A DNA stretch of 63,374 nucleotides, taken from positions 39,174 to 102,547 of the forward strand of contig NZ_KQ034006.1 in NCBI RefSeq assembly GCF_000970755.1, read 5' to 3'. Below the pieces are notes generated by a model. That model was not told the DNA's origin, did no database searches, and worked only from the letters and a program-made list of their open reading frames with translations. Position 1 is the first letter of the stretch. Every line of letters begins with the position of its first letter. This document shows, piece by piece, positions 18,262-26,543 of the stretch. The stretch is from Lactobacillus kimbladii. GTDB lineage: Bacteria; Bacillota; Bacilli; Lactobacillales; Lactobacillaceae. A program made the position numbers and the translations under genes.

Positions 18262-19103
18262 TTTAAAGCTTTAACCTGATTTAATATTTGCAGAAAATAA
18301 GCAGCCGTAGTTTGCATGTCCATATTAGTTAAAAAATGAATGATTGAGACAGCTGCTTCATCATTGGCAGTATTGTGGAATGTAAGAATTGCATTTAAAA
18401 ATTTGCGCCCAACAATTAACAACATTTCATTATCTGGTAAGTCAATCTGGTTTATTCGTGTTAGCAGTTTATCTGCAAATTTAAACTGACTATTTGTAAT
18501 TAAGCCAATTACAGCTTCAAATAATGCTGCTATACTAAAATGAAATGTACCTTCTCCTGCCTTTTTAATAAAAGAAATATTGCTGATAACCTGAACAGAG
18601 ATTTGGTAAATAATTCTAGGACTAATAATAGGTATAACATTGGCAAACAGTGAAAGAAATTCATGGCCCCAAACAGTTATCTTACTTAATTGGTGGTTTA
18701 ATTCATTTTGCTGGGCTATAGGAAAAATATTATGCTGTGAAGTTTTATAATACAAACTACAGGCGATTGCTGCATAATCGAGGTCAAAAGGATCTTGACT
18801 TGACTCGTATTTATTTAATGCCGCTTGAGCCAGTTTTTTCAAATAGTTTTTGTCGTGGTTACTCCAAGATTCTTCTAAAATAAGCGCAATATGATCCTGC
18901 GGGTCGAGTTTAGCAAGCGCAATATATTCAGTTGCCGATAAACTAATTCTTTCGCACAGTTTTAATACCCGGTTAAAATCCATATGGCCTTGATTATTTT
19001 CCCAGCGGGAAAGCATTTGAATGGAACAAATGCCTTTAGCTGCTTCTTTAAGCGTAATATGCTGTTTTTTCCTTAATTGTTTAAATTCAATTCCTGAATG
19101 CAT
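18258..19103 (-). CDS. Rgg/GadR/MutR-family transcriptional regulator
   Basis: The 281-aa protein has an N-terminal XRE-like helix-turn-helix (FKQLRKKQHITLKEAAKGIC, ...SIQMLSRWENNQGHM) and a long helical TPR-like C-terminal domain. This is the layout of Rgg regulators that bind short peptide pheromones. It converges on the exporter operon and diverges from another ABC exporter at 19.2 kb. No neighbouring short pheromone gene with a hydrophobic SHP-type sequence was recognised. Confidence 0.8.
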   Translation of the reverse strand: MHSGIEFKQLRKKQHITLKEAAKGICSIQMLSRWENNQGHMDFNRVLKLCERISLSATEYIALAKLDPQDHIALILEESWSNHDKNYLKKLAQAALNKYESSQDPFDLDYAAIACSLYYKTSQHNIFPIAQQNELNHQLSKITVWGHEFLSLFANVIPIISPRIIYQISVQVISNISFIKKAGEGTFHFSIAALFEAVIGLITNSQFKFADKLLTRINQIDLPDNEMLLIVGRKFLNAILTFHNTANDEAAVSIIHFLTNMDMQTTAAYFLQILNQVKALN

Positions 19104-19137
19104 GTTATTTCGTCCTTTTTAAGATATTATGCACTTT

Positions 19138-19155
19138 TTTCTCATATATGAGAAA
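19138..19155. promoter_or_regulatory. Perfect 18-bp palindrome, probable Rgg operator
   Basis: TTTCTCATATATGAGAAA is a perfect palindrome 35 bases from the Rgg start and about 90 bases before the divergent ABC gene, so it can control both directions. Confidence 0.6.
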
Positions 19156-19243
19156 TAAAAAAGCGAGAAAAATAATTCATGCTTTAATATGTTTAATCAA
19201 AAAAATATCTTAACCGTTTTAATAATAAAGAAGGAGTAGAAAA

Positions 19244-20842
19244 ATGCAATCTTCATTAAAATTTGCACCTAAATGGAAACTCGTTGCCTACACACTTTTA
19301 GCAATAGTAATGGCATTTGGCAATGTGGTAATTGCATATGTCACTAAGATCATGTTAAATGCAGCGCAATATCGTCAAGGCGATAGTGGCAATTTAATTA
19401 GAATTGCCAGCATTGGTGCTGCAACAATCTTAATTATTATGTTGTCTAATTTTGTGTACCGTTATATCAAGTGCGCTATTATTCAAGATGTCAATGTTTA
19501 TCTTAAAGACAAAACGATGAGCTATCTGATTGAACAGCGCAGTGATTCACAAAAGGATGGTTTAAGTCTGATGACCAACGATCTTAAACAGATTGAGACG
19601 TCTAAGACTACAAATGAATTAATGATCATTGCAGAATTAGTTTCTTTTTTGCTATCAGTAGTAGTTGGTTTAATCAATTCCTGGATTTTAACTTTAATTT
19701 TTATGGTAACTACTTTAATTCCTGGACTAGTGCAAAGGGCTTTTACCAAAACAATTCAAGCAAAAGCAAAAGTTTGGGAGACAAATAACATCGCATACAC
19801 TCAGAGTGTGAATGACGGGTTAAACGGAGCGCAGACTGTCGGCTTATACGATGCCCAAAGTTCGACTATTAGTAAAGTGGTTAATAGTGCCAAAAGAATG
19901 GAAGAAGCATTAAAGAACTTAAATTTCACACAAGCTGCAGCGGGAGAAGTCATTATGGCTTTTGCAGATATTTTTAGCTTTATTTTACCCTTTCTAGTAG
20001 GTGCCATCTTAATGCTGCAAGGTCAAATCGGTGTTGGTACTTTAATTATGATAGTGCAACTATCTAATGAATTTATTAACCCGATAGTTAATATTTTTGA
20101 ACAATTGAATGCAATCAAGTCTACTAAGCCGATGTGGGATAAAGTAGAACAGGCTCTGTCTTTTTCAGCTGACAGTACTAAAAGTGCGAAAACTGGTCAA
20201 TTTACTGGTTTGAAAGTTGAAGATGCAACATACAGTCAAGGTGGCAGAGAGATTTTCACTCATCTTAATCTTACCGTAGCACCTAATGAAAAAATCTTGC
20301 TCATGGCACCAAGTGGTTGGGGAAAGACTACGTTGTTAAATTTAATATTAGGTAAAATTAAACCTAGTGAAGGTCATGTTTATATTGATGGTGAAGATGT
20401 CACGGGTAATTGGGCCGAAGCCCACGATAATTTCAGTTACGTTAACCAAAAGCCATTTATCTTTGATGATACAATCAAATTTAATATTTTACTGGGGCGG
20501 AAAGTTTCCCCAGCAAATTTGGCTAAAGCAGTCGATTCGGCAGGACTAACTGAACTCGTGGATGAAAAAGGCTGGGATTATCAGGTTGGTGAAAAAGGAG
20601 CAAACTTATCTGGGGGACAAATACAAAGAATTGAAATTGCGCGTGCTTTTCTCTCTGAACGGCCAGTATTGCTCGCTGATGAAGCTACTAGTGCACTTGA
20701 TCCGGAACTGTCACTTGCAATTCATAAAACGTTATTAAAAAAGCCTAATTTGGCAGTAATTGAAGTGGCTCATAAAATTTCTGCTGCTGAAAAATCATTA
20801 TTTGATCGGATAATTAATTTAAATGGAGAAAATGAAGAATAA
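19244..20842 (+). CDS. ABC half-transporter (fused membrane and ATPase domains)
   Basis: The 532-aa protein has six membrane helices to about residue 285. Its ATPase has Walker A APSGWGKTT, signature LSGGQ, Walker B PVLLADEA and His in EVAHKIS. It is a paralogue of the protein at 6.1 kb. AAGAAGGAG precedes the ATG. It diverges from the Rgg gene across a palindrome and is translationally coupled to a DUF2087 gene, so it is probably Rgg-controlled export of an unknown substrate. Confidence 0.85.
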   Translation: MQSSLKFAPKWKLVAYTLLAIVMAFGNVVIAYVTKIMLNAAQYRQGDSGNLIRIASIGAATILIIMLSNFVYRYIKCAIIQDVNVYLKDKTMSYLIEQRSDSQKDGLSLMTNDLKQIETSKTTNELMIIAELVSFLLSVVVGLINSWILTLIFMVTTLIPGLVQRAFTKTIQAKAKVWETNNIAYTQSVNDGLNGAQTVGLYDAQSSTISKVVNSAKRMEEALKNLNFTQAAAGEVIMAFADIFSFILPFLVGAILMLQGQIGVGTLIMIVQLSNEFINPIVNIFEQLNAIKSTKPMWDKVEQALSFSADSTKSAKTGQFTGLKVEDATYSQGGREIFTHLNLTVAPNEKILLMAPSGWGKTTLLNLILGKIKPSEGHVYIDGEDVTGNWAEAHDNFSYVNQKPFIFDDTIKFNILLGRKVSPANLAKAVDSAGLTELVDEKGWDYQVGEKGANLSGGQIQRIEIARAFLSERPVLLADEATSALDPELSLAIHKTLLKKPNLAVIEVAHKISAAEKSLFDRIINLNGENEE

Positions 20843-21095
20843 AGAAGTATTAATGCGCTATATTGATGATGGAGTTGTTAAAGTTTGGCCTGGTAAGGCT
20901 AAAAACCGGATGTTGATTTTACAATATTTGGCAACTAAATTTGAACCAGCAAAAAAATATTCTGAGCAGGAAGTAAATTTAATTTTAATGCGTTATGTGG
21001 CTGATTATGTTACTAGAAGGCGAGATTTAATTGAAAATCATCTTTTAAAGAGAACGGATGACGGTAGATTTTACTGGCTAAATGAAGAAAATTAA
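20823..21095 (+). CDS. DUF2087 family protein
   Basis: About 90 aa matching DUF2087 throughout: a basic WPGKAKNRMLILQYLATKFEP core, then YSEQEVN and RRDLIENHLLKR, ending GRFYW. The domain resembles a small winged helix, often fused to or encoded with regulators. It overlaps the exporter gene by 20 bases. ATGs at 20823, 20832 and 20853 are possible, and 20823 is kept for coupling. Confidence 0.7.
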   Translation: MEKMKNKEVLMRYIDDGVVKVWPGKAKNRMLILQYLATKFEPAKKYSEQEVNLILMRYVADYVTRRRDLIENHLLKRTDDGRFYWLNEEN

Positions 21096-21119
21096 AAAAC
21101 AAATAATGTATGTCAGTAA

Positions 21120-21455
21120 TTGAAGGATAAATTTTGGGATATTAATGTAGCTAAACCAATTGAAACTTGGTCGGTAAGAGTGCTTAATGCCTTTGCATCT
21201 GGTTTAAATGAAAGAGCAGGCGATCTATTAAATATGTTACAGTCCAAAGAATATAAACTTGATATTAACGATGAAAAACAAACTATTCAGGGCGTTTATG
21301 TGTCTGATAAAGCTATGTATTTTGAGCTAAGAGGAGTTATTGTGGCTAGTCATCTAGAAGGTTAGGGCCCAATTAAAAAAGATGTTGAAAGCGTATCAGA
21401 TGGAGTTCTTAACCCAGACCCAGAGGAAGTTAAAGAAATTATGGAAATTTGGTAG
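21120..21455 (+). pseudogene. Small gene interrupted by an in-frame TAG (unknown family)
   Basis: From TTG 21120 the frame encodes 81 aa (with PIETWSVRVLNAFASG and KQTIQGVYVSDKAMYFEL). It meets TAG at 21363-21365, then continues open for 29 more codons (GPIKKDVESVSDG... to EIW) to 21455. The coding-like continuation suggests a nonsense mutation rather than a natural stop. No good ribosome site precedes the TTG, so the 5' end may also be lost. Function not recognised. Confidence 0.45.
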
Positions 21456-21462
21456 GGCAGCG

Positions 21463-21697
21463 ATGAGTGACTGGATTAAAGATACACTATATGACAATGG
21501 TGTAATGAAAAATAAGCAAAATTAAATTTAACGGTATATACGATTTGGCAGGTAAATATCACCCTGGTAATTTTCAAAAAAACGGCTATGAATTTTTCGA
21601 TCATTCACGCTTTGATTATGCAGAGAAAAATATTAAAGACATTATTCATGATCAGTCCAAACAAGTAAGCTTAGAAGCAGACTATTTAAATTACTAG
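21463..21697 (+). pseudogene. Small frameshifted gene (unknown family)
   Basis: ATG 21463 opens MSDWIKDTLYDNGVMKN and stops after 20 codons. The next frame, entered at the A-run 21508-21512, reads on for about 60 codons (SKIKFNGIYDLAGKYHPG through DYLNY) to TAG 21695-21697. One extra A would explain the break. It may be one gene or two tiny genes. Confidence 0.4.
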
Positions 21698-21770
21698 ATG
21701 AATAAACTTCATATAATCATTTTGAGAAGGTAATGGTCGTAGTTGTAAAGTGCTTATGCTTGCTAGTTAA

Positions 21771-21822
21771 TATCAAAATAACCACTTTACTTTTAATTGA
21801 AGTAAAAGTGGTTATTTTGATA
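21771..21822. terminator. Strong bidirectional terminator
   Basis: TATCAAAATAACCACTT and its complement AAGTGGTTATTTTGATA form a long stem around an AT-rich loop, between the decayed small genes and the convergent reductase operon. Confidence 0.88.
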
Positions 21823-21846
21823 TTTAGAATTTATAAAGAAATTATA

Positions 21847-23658
21847 TTATTTGATTTTTGCTAATGCATCATCTACAGCGCTTTTAACAGCTTTCGAAGT
21901 CAGCGAAGCCCCAGAAACCGCATCAACATTGGTTGAATTAGATTCAATAATGTTGTGAAGCAAAGGTTTAATGATTTTTTGACCAATTTCCTTAGTTTCA
22001 CTTTGTTTGATTACATTGATATCTTGGATATTTTGGTTATTTTTATCCATGGTTACTTTGACTACGAATTCATTTCCCATGCCTTGATCACTTTTACCCA
22101 GAAACTGATTGGCACCAAGTTGGTAATTTTCTGTTTGTTCATCACTAGCTAGAATTTTAGGGTCGAGTGGAGCAACACTATCCGCTTTTTCTACTGGTTC
22201 TTGGGCGACATTTTCTCCAGCAATTTTACCAAATATCAACAACTCTGCAACATCTTGACCAGCTTGATATTGATTAGTGGTTATACTACCGGCTTCGCCA
22301 GCACTATATAAGCCCTTGATTGCCGAACCATCTGGCTTTAAAACTTCAGCCTTTTCGTTTCTGCGTGGACCACCCTGAGTGTTTAAAGCTGCAGGTTGCA
22401 ACTTAATTGCGTATATTTGTCCATCAGCAAGTGGGGTCATTGTTTGGCCATTTCTGCTAAATGAATAATCCTTGCCTAATTTAGCAAGTTCGTTAAAGTC
22501 CTTAACTGTGTTAGTAAAAATGGTTGAATCAAAATTAAGTTTTGCGGCAAGTTCACTAGCAGAGGAGGCTGCAATTGCTTTATTTAAAGCAGATTGTAAT
22601 GCACTATCCTGTATTTGTTCCAATTTGGCTTTTTGCTTTTGGTCAAAAATAATCCAAGATTGTGTAGTCAGATATGGGTGTCTGCCAAAGCCATGAATAA
22701 ACAGATAGCCGGCTTTAGAATGCTGGTCTTCTGCAAAGTAACGTGTGCCATCATTACCTACAACGAAAATGCTGCCTGTGTATAGTTCTGGCCAAGTGTA
22801 TGATAAAATGCCGCGCTGGCCATTTGCAACTGCATAAGTCAACCCATGATATAAACCACCGCCATTGTAAACACTGGTATGCCATTGATCAGCACCAACT
22901 TCAATACTTAAATTGATAGAATCTCCCTTATTATATAAGGTACCCATTGGTACCATCTTAGGAACGCCTAGGTAATCCTGAATTCGTTCAGGATCGTTTT
23001 CAAAGCCGCCGGCTGTGAGAACAACTCCTTTTTTGGCGTGGACATATACTTCTTGTCCATGTCTATTGATTACTGCTCCTACGACTTTGCCGGTTGAGTC
23101 TTGCACTAAGTGAATAGCCGGAGATTCATACCAAACGGTAATATGATCAAGGCGTTTCATGACCTCATTTCTGAGTACTTTCCACAAAGCTCCGTCTTCA
23201 ATTTGCTGCCCATCATGTACAGTGTATAAGTCATAGTCGGAAGCTCCCGGATAGTCAGGATAATCAGGGAAATCTCCTTTGACCGATTGAACTGCTGGTC
23301 TGTCTGGATGTGCTAAAAAGCTGAAAGGTTCAACATGAAGGTATTTTTTTAAGTAATTAGGCATATCAGCTACGCCATCAACAAAAGTATCTATGATTTT
23401 TTGATTAAGATCAAAGGGTGCCGTCATTTTGGAATAGTATTTTTGATAAGAAAATTTGCTTTTAGTACCTGCAATCATTTGTCCACAATAACGAGTATTA
23501 CCACCTTCGTGGCCAACGGGTGCAACATCTGTTAAAAGCACTTTGCAATTGTTGTCAGCAGCAAACCTTGCGGCAGTAGCGCCTGCTCCTCCAAAACCAA
23601 TAACTATAACATCGAAATCAGCCTGCCAATTAAAATTGTTAATTTGTGTTGTTAGCAT
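21847..23658 (-). CDS. FAD-dependent reductase with C-terminal FMN-binding domain
   Basis: The 603-aa protein has a fumarate-reductase-type FAD domain (IVIGFGGAGATAARFAADNN near residue 19; GGNTRYCGQ) and an FMN_bind domain over the last 95 residues. DAVSGASLTS there is the motif for covalent FMN attachment to Ser/Thr by ApbE. There is no signal peptide, so it is cytosolic. In the substrate region LQPAALNTQGG replaces the His-containing motif of true fumarate reductases, so another 2-enoate is likely. Such enzymes reduce fumarate, urocanate or hydroxycinnamates (lactobacillus HcrB/Par1 type). It lies 13 bases after a paralogue in the same operon. Confidence 0.82.
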   Translation of the reverse strand: MLTTQINNFNWQADFDVIVIGFGGAGATAARFAADNNCKVLLTDVAPVGHEGGNTRYCGQMIAGTKSKFSYQKYYSKMTAPFDLNQKIIDTFVDGVADMPNYLKKYLHVEPFSFLAHPDRPAVQSVKGDFPDYPDYPGASDYDLYTVHDGQQIEDGALWKVLRNEVMKRLDHITVWYESPAIHLVQDSTGKVVGAVINRHGQEVYVHAKKGVVLTAGGFENDPERIQDYLGVPKMVPMGTLYNKGDSINLSIEVGADQWHTSVYNGGGLYHGLTYAVANGQRGILSYTWPELYTGSIFVVGNDGTRYFAEDQHSKAGYLFIHGFGRHPYLTTQSWIIFDQKQKAKLEQIQDSALQSALNKAIAASSASELAAKLNFDSTIFTNTVKDFNELAKLGKDYSFSRNGQTMTPLADGQIYAIKLQPAALNTQGGPRRNEKAEVLKPDGSAIKGLYSAGEAGSITTNQYQAGQDVAELLIFGKIAGENVAQEPVEKADSVAPLDPKILASDEQTENYQLGANQFLGKSDQGMGNEFVVKVTMDKNNQNIQDINVIKQSETKEIGQKIIKPLLHNIIESNSTNVDAVSGASLTSKAVKSAVDDALAKIK

Positions 23659-23671
23659 TTTTTAAAATCCT

Positions 23672-25477
23672 TTATTCTAACCCTAAAACTGACCTTGCTG
23701 CACGCCGGCCTTGATGAACGATGCCACCGATGGCTGTCCCAGAACCAGGGTAGTATGAACCAAGCCAGCCGCCAGCATTGAGTCCTGCTGCGTACAAACC
23801 CGTAATAGGTTGATTATAAACATCAAGTACGTTGCATTTCTTATTAATCTTTAGTCCACCTAAAGCGCCTAAATTGCCTGGCGTGTTGCGGTATGCGTAG
23901 TAAGGTCCGGAAAATGGTCTTACACCATTTGTTCTGTTGTATTCGGGATCTGCGCCATTAGCGGTATTTTTATTCCAAGTATTAACGCTGTTAACCAGGT
24001 TTGCTTTAGGAACATTAATTTTGTCTGCTAATTCTTCGAGTGAATCGGCTTTGACTACTAAACCGCTTTTGACATCGCTCTCTAATGATTCTGGGTTCCA
24101 TGGACTAGTTTTTTCATTAATAGAATCTGCACCAAAAATCTGATAAGTTGGTTTGTCTAGTTGCTTTTCCTGGTTAAAAATTGCCCGGAATTCATAAGCA
24201 TAAGTTGCATCTTCATTAACAAATCTTAAGCCATTGCCATTAACAAAAATTGAGGGAATTGTAGGAACGCGATCATCAGTACCATTGCCGGTTCTGGCAT
24301 CAAAGTCAATTGTTCCGCCAAAGCCGGTAACAGCTGCACCAATTGCCATGCCCATCACGATGCCGTCACCTTGATCTGTTAAGACAGACCAACAATGATG
24401 AGCTTTAACATCATCATAATGTTGTGGACTCAAGTCTTTAGCTAATGCTACATTTTGGTCAATCGAGGCTGTTGCTAAAATGACGCCGCGTCTTGCTTTT
24501 AGATATTTAAGCTGATGGTCTTTTCCTTCACTAACAACACCAATAACCTTGCGCTCAGTGCCGTCTCCAGCTGTAATTAATCCTATCACAGCAGTGTTAT
24601 ATGTGATTTCTGCTCCTTGTTTTAAGGCATATTTGAGGAGATGTTGGGTTAAAATAATACCGTTTCCACTGGCACCGCCATTTTCATAAACATGAATCCG
24701 ATCCGCAAAATGATCTTTAGCATAAGGAATCTCAGTGTGTCCGTAGACATTCGTCCATTTAATACCCATATTGGCCAGCCACTCAATATTTTTTGGAGAA
24801 TTTTGAGTAAAATCATGTACTAAATCTTGGTAAACACGACCTTCACCTGCTTTTAAATATTCCTGCTCATGATTTTCAGGGGTATCGTTTTGATATTTAG
24901 TAGATTCTTTTTGTAATTCCGTACCCGCTGCTTGAATGACACCTCCGGAATAGTTAGTTGTACCACCAGCGATGCCTTGTTTTTCAATTACCATCACAGA
25001 AGCGTGATTTTCTGTGGCTGTAGCAGCAGCGGCTAGACCGGCACCACCGGAGCCTACGACAATTAAATCATATTCACCGTCATATTCGTCTACATCATAA
25101 TCGGTAACTGTTTCTTTAAGTAACGGATAATTTGCAAGCTCGGGAATACCATTTTCTTTTGTGTGAGAATTAGGCTGCGAAGCACCTGAAACTGCATCTA
25201 CGTTGGCTTTCGTCTTTATTCCTGCTTCATTAGCAGCCTTGATAGCAGCCTTTCTTAAAGCACCAGTTGAAATTGAAGCGCCTGAAATTGCGTCAACTTC
25301 AGCAGAATTTTCTTCATTGGCTTTTTTCAGCCAAGTTGCAATTCCTGCTGCTCCTACTGTATTGGGCGTAACATTTTCAGCCCAAATCTGCTTAATTTTG
25401 TTTTTATTTTCATCAACGTCAATCACAGCTTTAATTATGCCGTGAAAACCTTTTTCTTCTGCACTATATTGACTCAT
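23672..25477 (-). CDS. FAD-dependent reductase with N-terminal FMN-binding domain
   Basis: The 601-aa protein starts with an FMN_bind domain (residues about 5-80, DAISGASISTGAL) and a second, shorter DAVSGASQPN motif near residue 98. The FAD domain follows (LIVVGSGGAGLAAAATATEN, GGTTNYSGG, and GLRFVNE with the likely catalytic Arg). The usual HHTMGG histidines are replaced by NLGALGG, arguing against fumarate as substrate. It is the first gene of the reductase operon, behind AGAGG, and carries a cre site and a LysR-type dyad upstream. Confidence 0.82.
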   Translation of the reverse strand: MSQYSAEEKGFHGIIKAVIDVDENKNKIKQIWAENVTPNTVGAAGIATWLKKANEENSAEVDAISGASISTGALRKAAIKAANEAGIKTKANVDAVSGASQPNSHTKENGIPELANYPLLKETVTDYDVDEYDGEYDLIVVGSGGAGLAAAATATENHASVMVIEKQGIAGGTTNYSGGVIQAAGTELQKESTKYQNDTPENHEQEYLKAGEGRVYQDLVHDFTQNSPKNIEWLANMGIKWTNVYGHTEIPYAKDHFADRIHVYENGGASGNGIILTQHLLKYALKQGAEITYNTAVIGLITAGDGTERKVIGVVSEGKDHQLKYLKARRGVILATASIDQNVALAKDLSPQHYDDVKAHHCWSVLTDQGDGIVMGMAIGAAVTGFGGTIDFDARTGNGTDDRVPTIPSIFVNGNGLRFVNEDATYAYEFRAIFNQEKQLDKPTYQIFGADSINEKTSPWNPESLESDVKSGLVVKADSLEELADKINVPKANLVNSVNTWNKNTANGADPEYNRTNGVRPFSGPYYAYRNTPGNLGALGGLKINKKCNVLDVYNQPITGLYAAGLNAGGWLGSYYPGSGTAIGGIVHQGRRAARSVLGLE

Positions 25478-25505
25478 AGTTTTACCTCTAAAATTTTAAT
25501 TTTAT

Positions 25506-25550
25506 TGTTATCGCTTTCGAAATTAGTATATTTTATTTATACTTATAAGT
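25506..25550 (-). promoter_or_regulatory. Control region of the reductase operon: promoter, cre site and LysR dyad
   Basis: On the minus strand TTGATT and TAAAAT are 17 bases apart. CGAAAGCGATAACA (plus-strand 25506-25519) matches the cre consensus at 13 of 14 positions just downstream of the -10. The palindrome ACTTATAAGT at 25541-25550 lies in the promoter spacer and suits the divergent LysR regulator. Confidence 0.6.
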
Positions 25551-25595
25551 GAAATCAATATCAGTTATTAATAATAGAAATTATTTATAAGAAAA

Positions 25596-26489
25596 ATGGA
25601 TATAAAAAAATTAGAGACTTTTATTAATTTAGTTGAAACTCGAAATTATACTAGAACAGCAAAAGCACTTCATGTGACTCAACCGACGGTTTCCCATGAT
25701 ATTAAGGCAATTGAAAATGAAATTGGTGTGAAACTATTTAATCGTAATAAACGATATGTAAATGTTACCCAAGATGGCAAAGCCTTTTACAAAAAAATCA
25801 GACCTATAATTAATAACTATTATTCAGCTGTACAAGATATTCAAAAGAAAGATTTGGCTGATAATTATAAAATAATAATAGGCTATTCATATACGCCTTT
25901 TAACGACTTGTACATTCCAATCTGGATTAAAAATTTTCAGCAAATTTATCCCAAAGCTAAGTTTTCAATTATTAGTTTGAATCACAACGAATTGAAGCAA
26001 CAAGTCTTATCGGGAGAAATAGATGTGGTTATCACTACGAGACGAGATGCAGCAGATTTAAATAATATAAAAAGTTATCATATTGAGACTGAGGCATTTA
26101 AGGCAATTGTTCCTGAAAAGAATCCTTTATGTCAGAAGAATAAACTTGAATTAGAGGACTTCCAAAATGAAAAAATGCTTTTTCTTGATAATAATTGGGC
26201 AGCAGAAGATCTAATTAATTTACAAAATAAAGTAATGCATATAAATAATCAAATGCATATTACATATGTTAATGATCTATCTGCTCTTAACATTTTAATT
26301 AAAGCTGAACAGGGCATTGCTTTTGGACTGTACTGCCTCTATCCTCATTTGAATGAAAATTCTGTTTATGTTCCGCTTGATTGGGAGCCGCAAGTTGATT
26401 TAGTAGCCATTACGCAGAAAGATAATAAAAAAAGAATTGTTTATCAGTTTATCAAGTTCATTCAAGAATTCGAATTTGACTTTAACTAG
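25596..26489 (+). CDS. LysR-family transcriptional regulator of the flavoprotein reductases
   Basis: The 297-aa protein has a typical N-terminal helix-turn-helix (FINLVETRNYTRTAKALHVT, QPTVSHDIKAIENEIG) and a two-lobed effector domain. It diverges from the two reductase genes, the arrangement known for hydroxycinnamate reductase regulation in L. plantarum (HcrR). The effector is probably the reductase substrate, but that is inference. Confidence 0.88.
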   Translation: MDIKKLETFINLVETRNYTRTAKALHVTQPTVSHDIKAIENEIGVKLFNRNKRYVNVTQDGKAFYKKIRPIINNYYSAVQDIQKKDLADNYKIIIGYSYTPFNDLYIPIWIKNFQQIYPKAKFSIISLNHNELKQQVLSGEIDVVITTRRDAADLNNIKSYHIETEAFKAIVPEKNPLCQKNKLELEDFQNEKMLFLDNNWAAEDLINLQNKVMHINNQMHITYVNDLSALNILIKAEQGIAFGLYCLYPHLNENSVYVPLDWEPQVDLVAITQKDNKKRIVYQFIKFIQEFEFDFN

Positions 26490-26501
26490 TACAGAAAATA
26501 T

Positions 26502-26536
26502 AAAAAGAAAGGCTGACAGGTCAGTCTTTCTTTTTG
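26502..26536. terminator. Bidirectional terminator
   Basis: AAAAAGAAAGGCTGAC pairs with GTCAGTCTTTCTTTTT around a tiny loop, between LysR and the convergent trehalose hydrolase gene. Confidence 0.88.
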
Positions 26537-26543
26537 CATTAAG

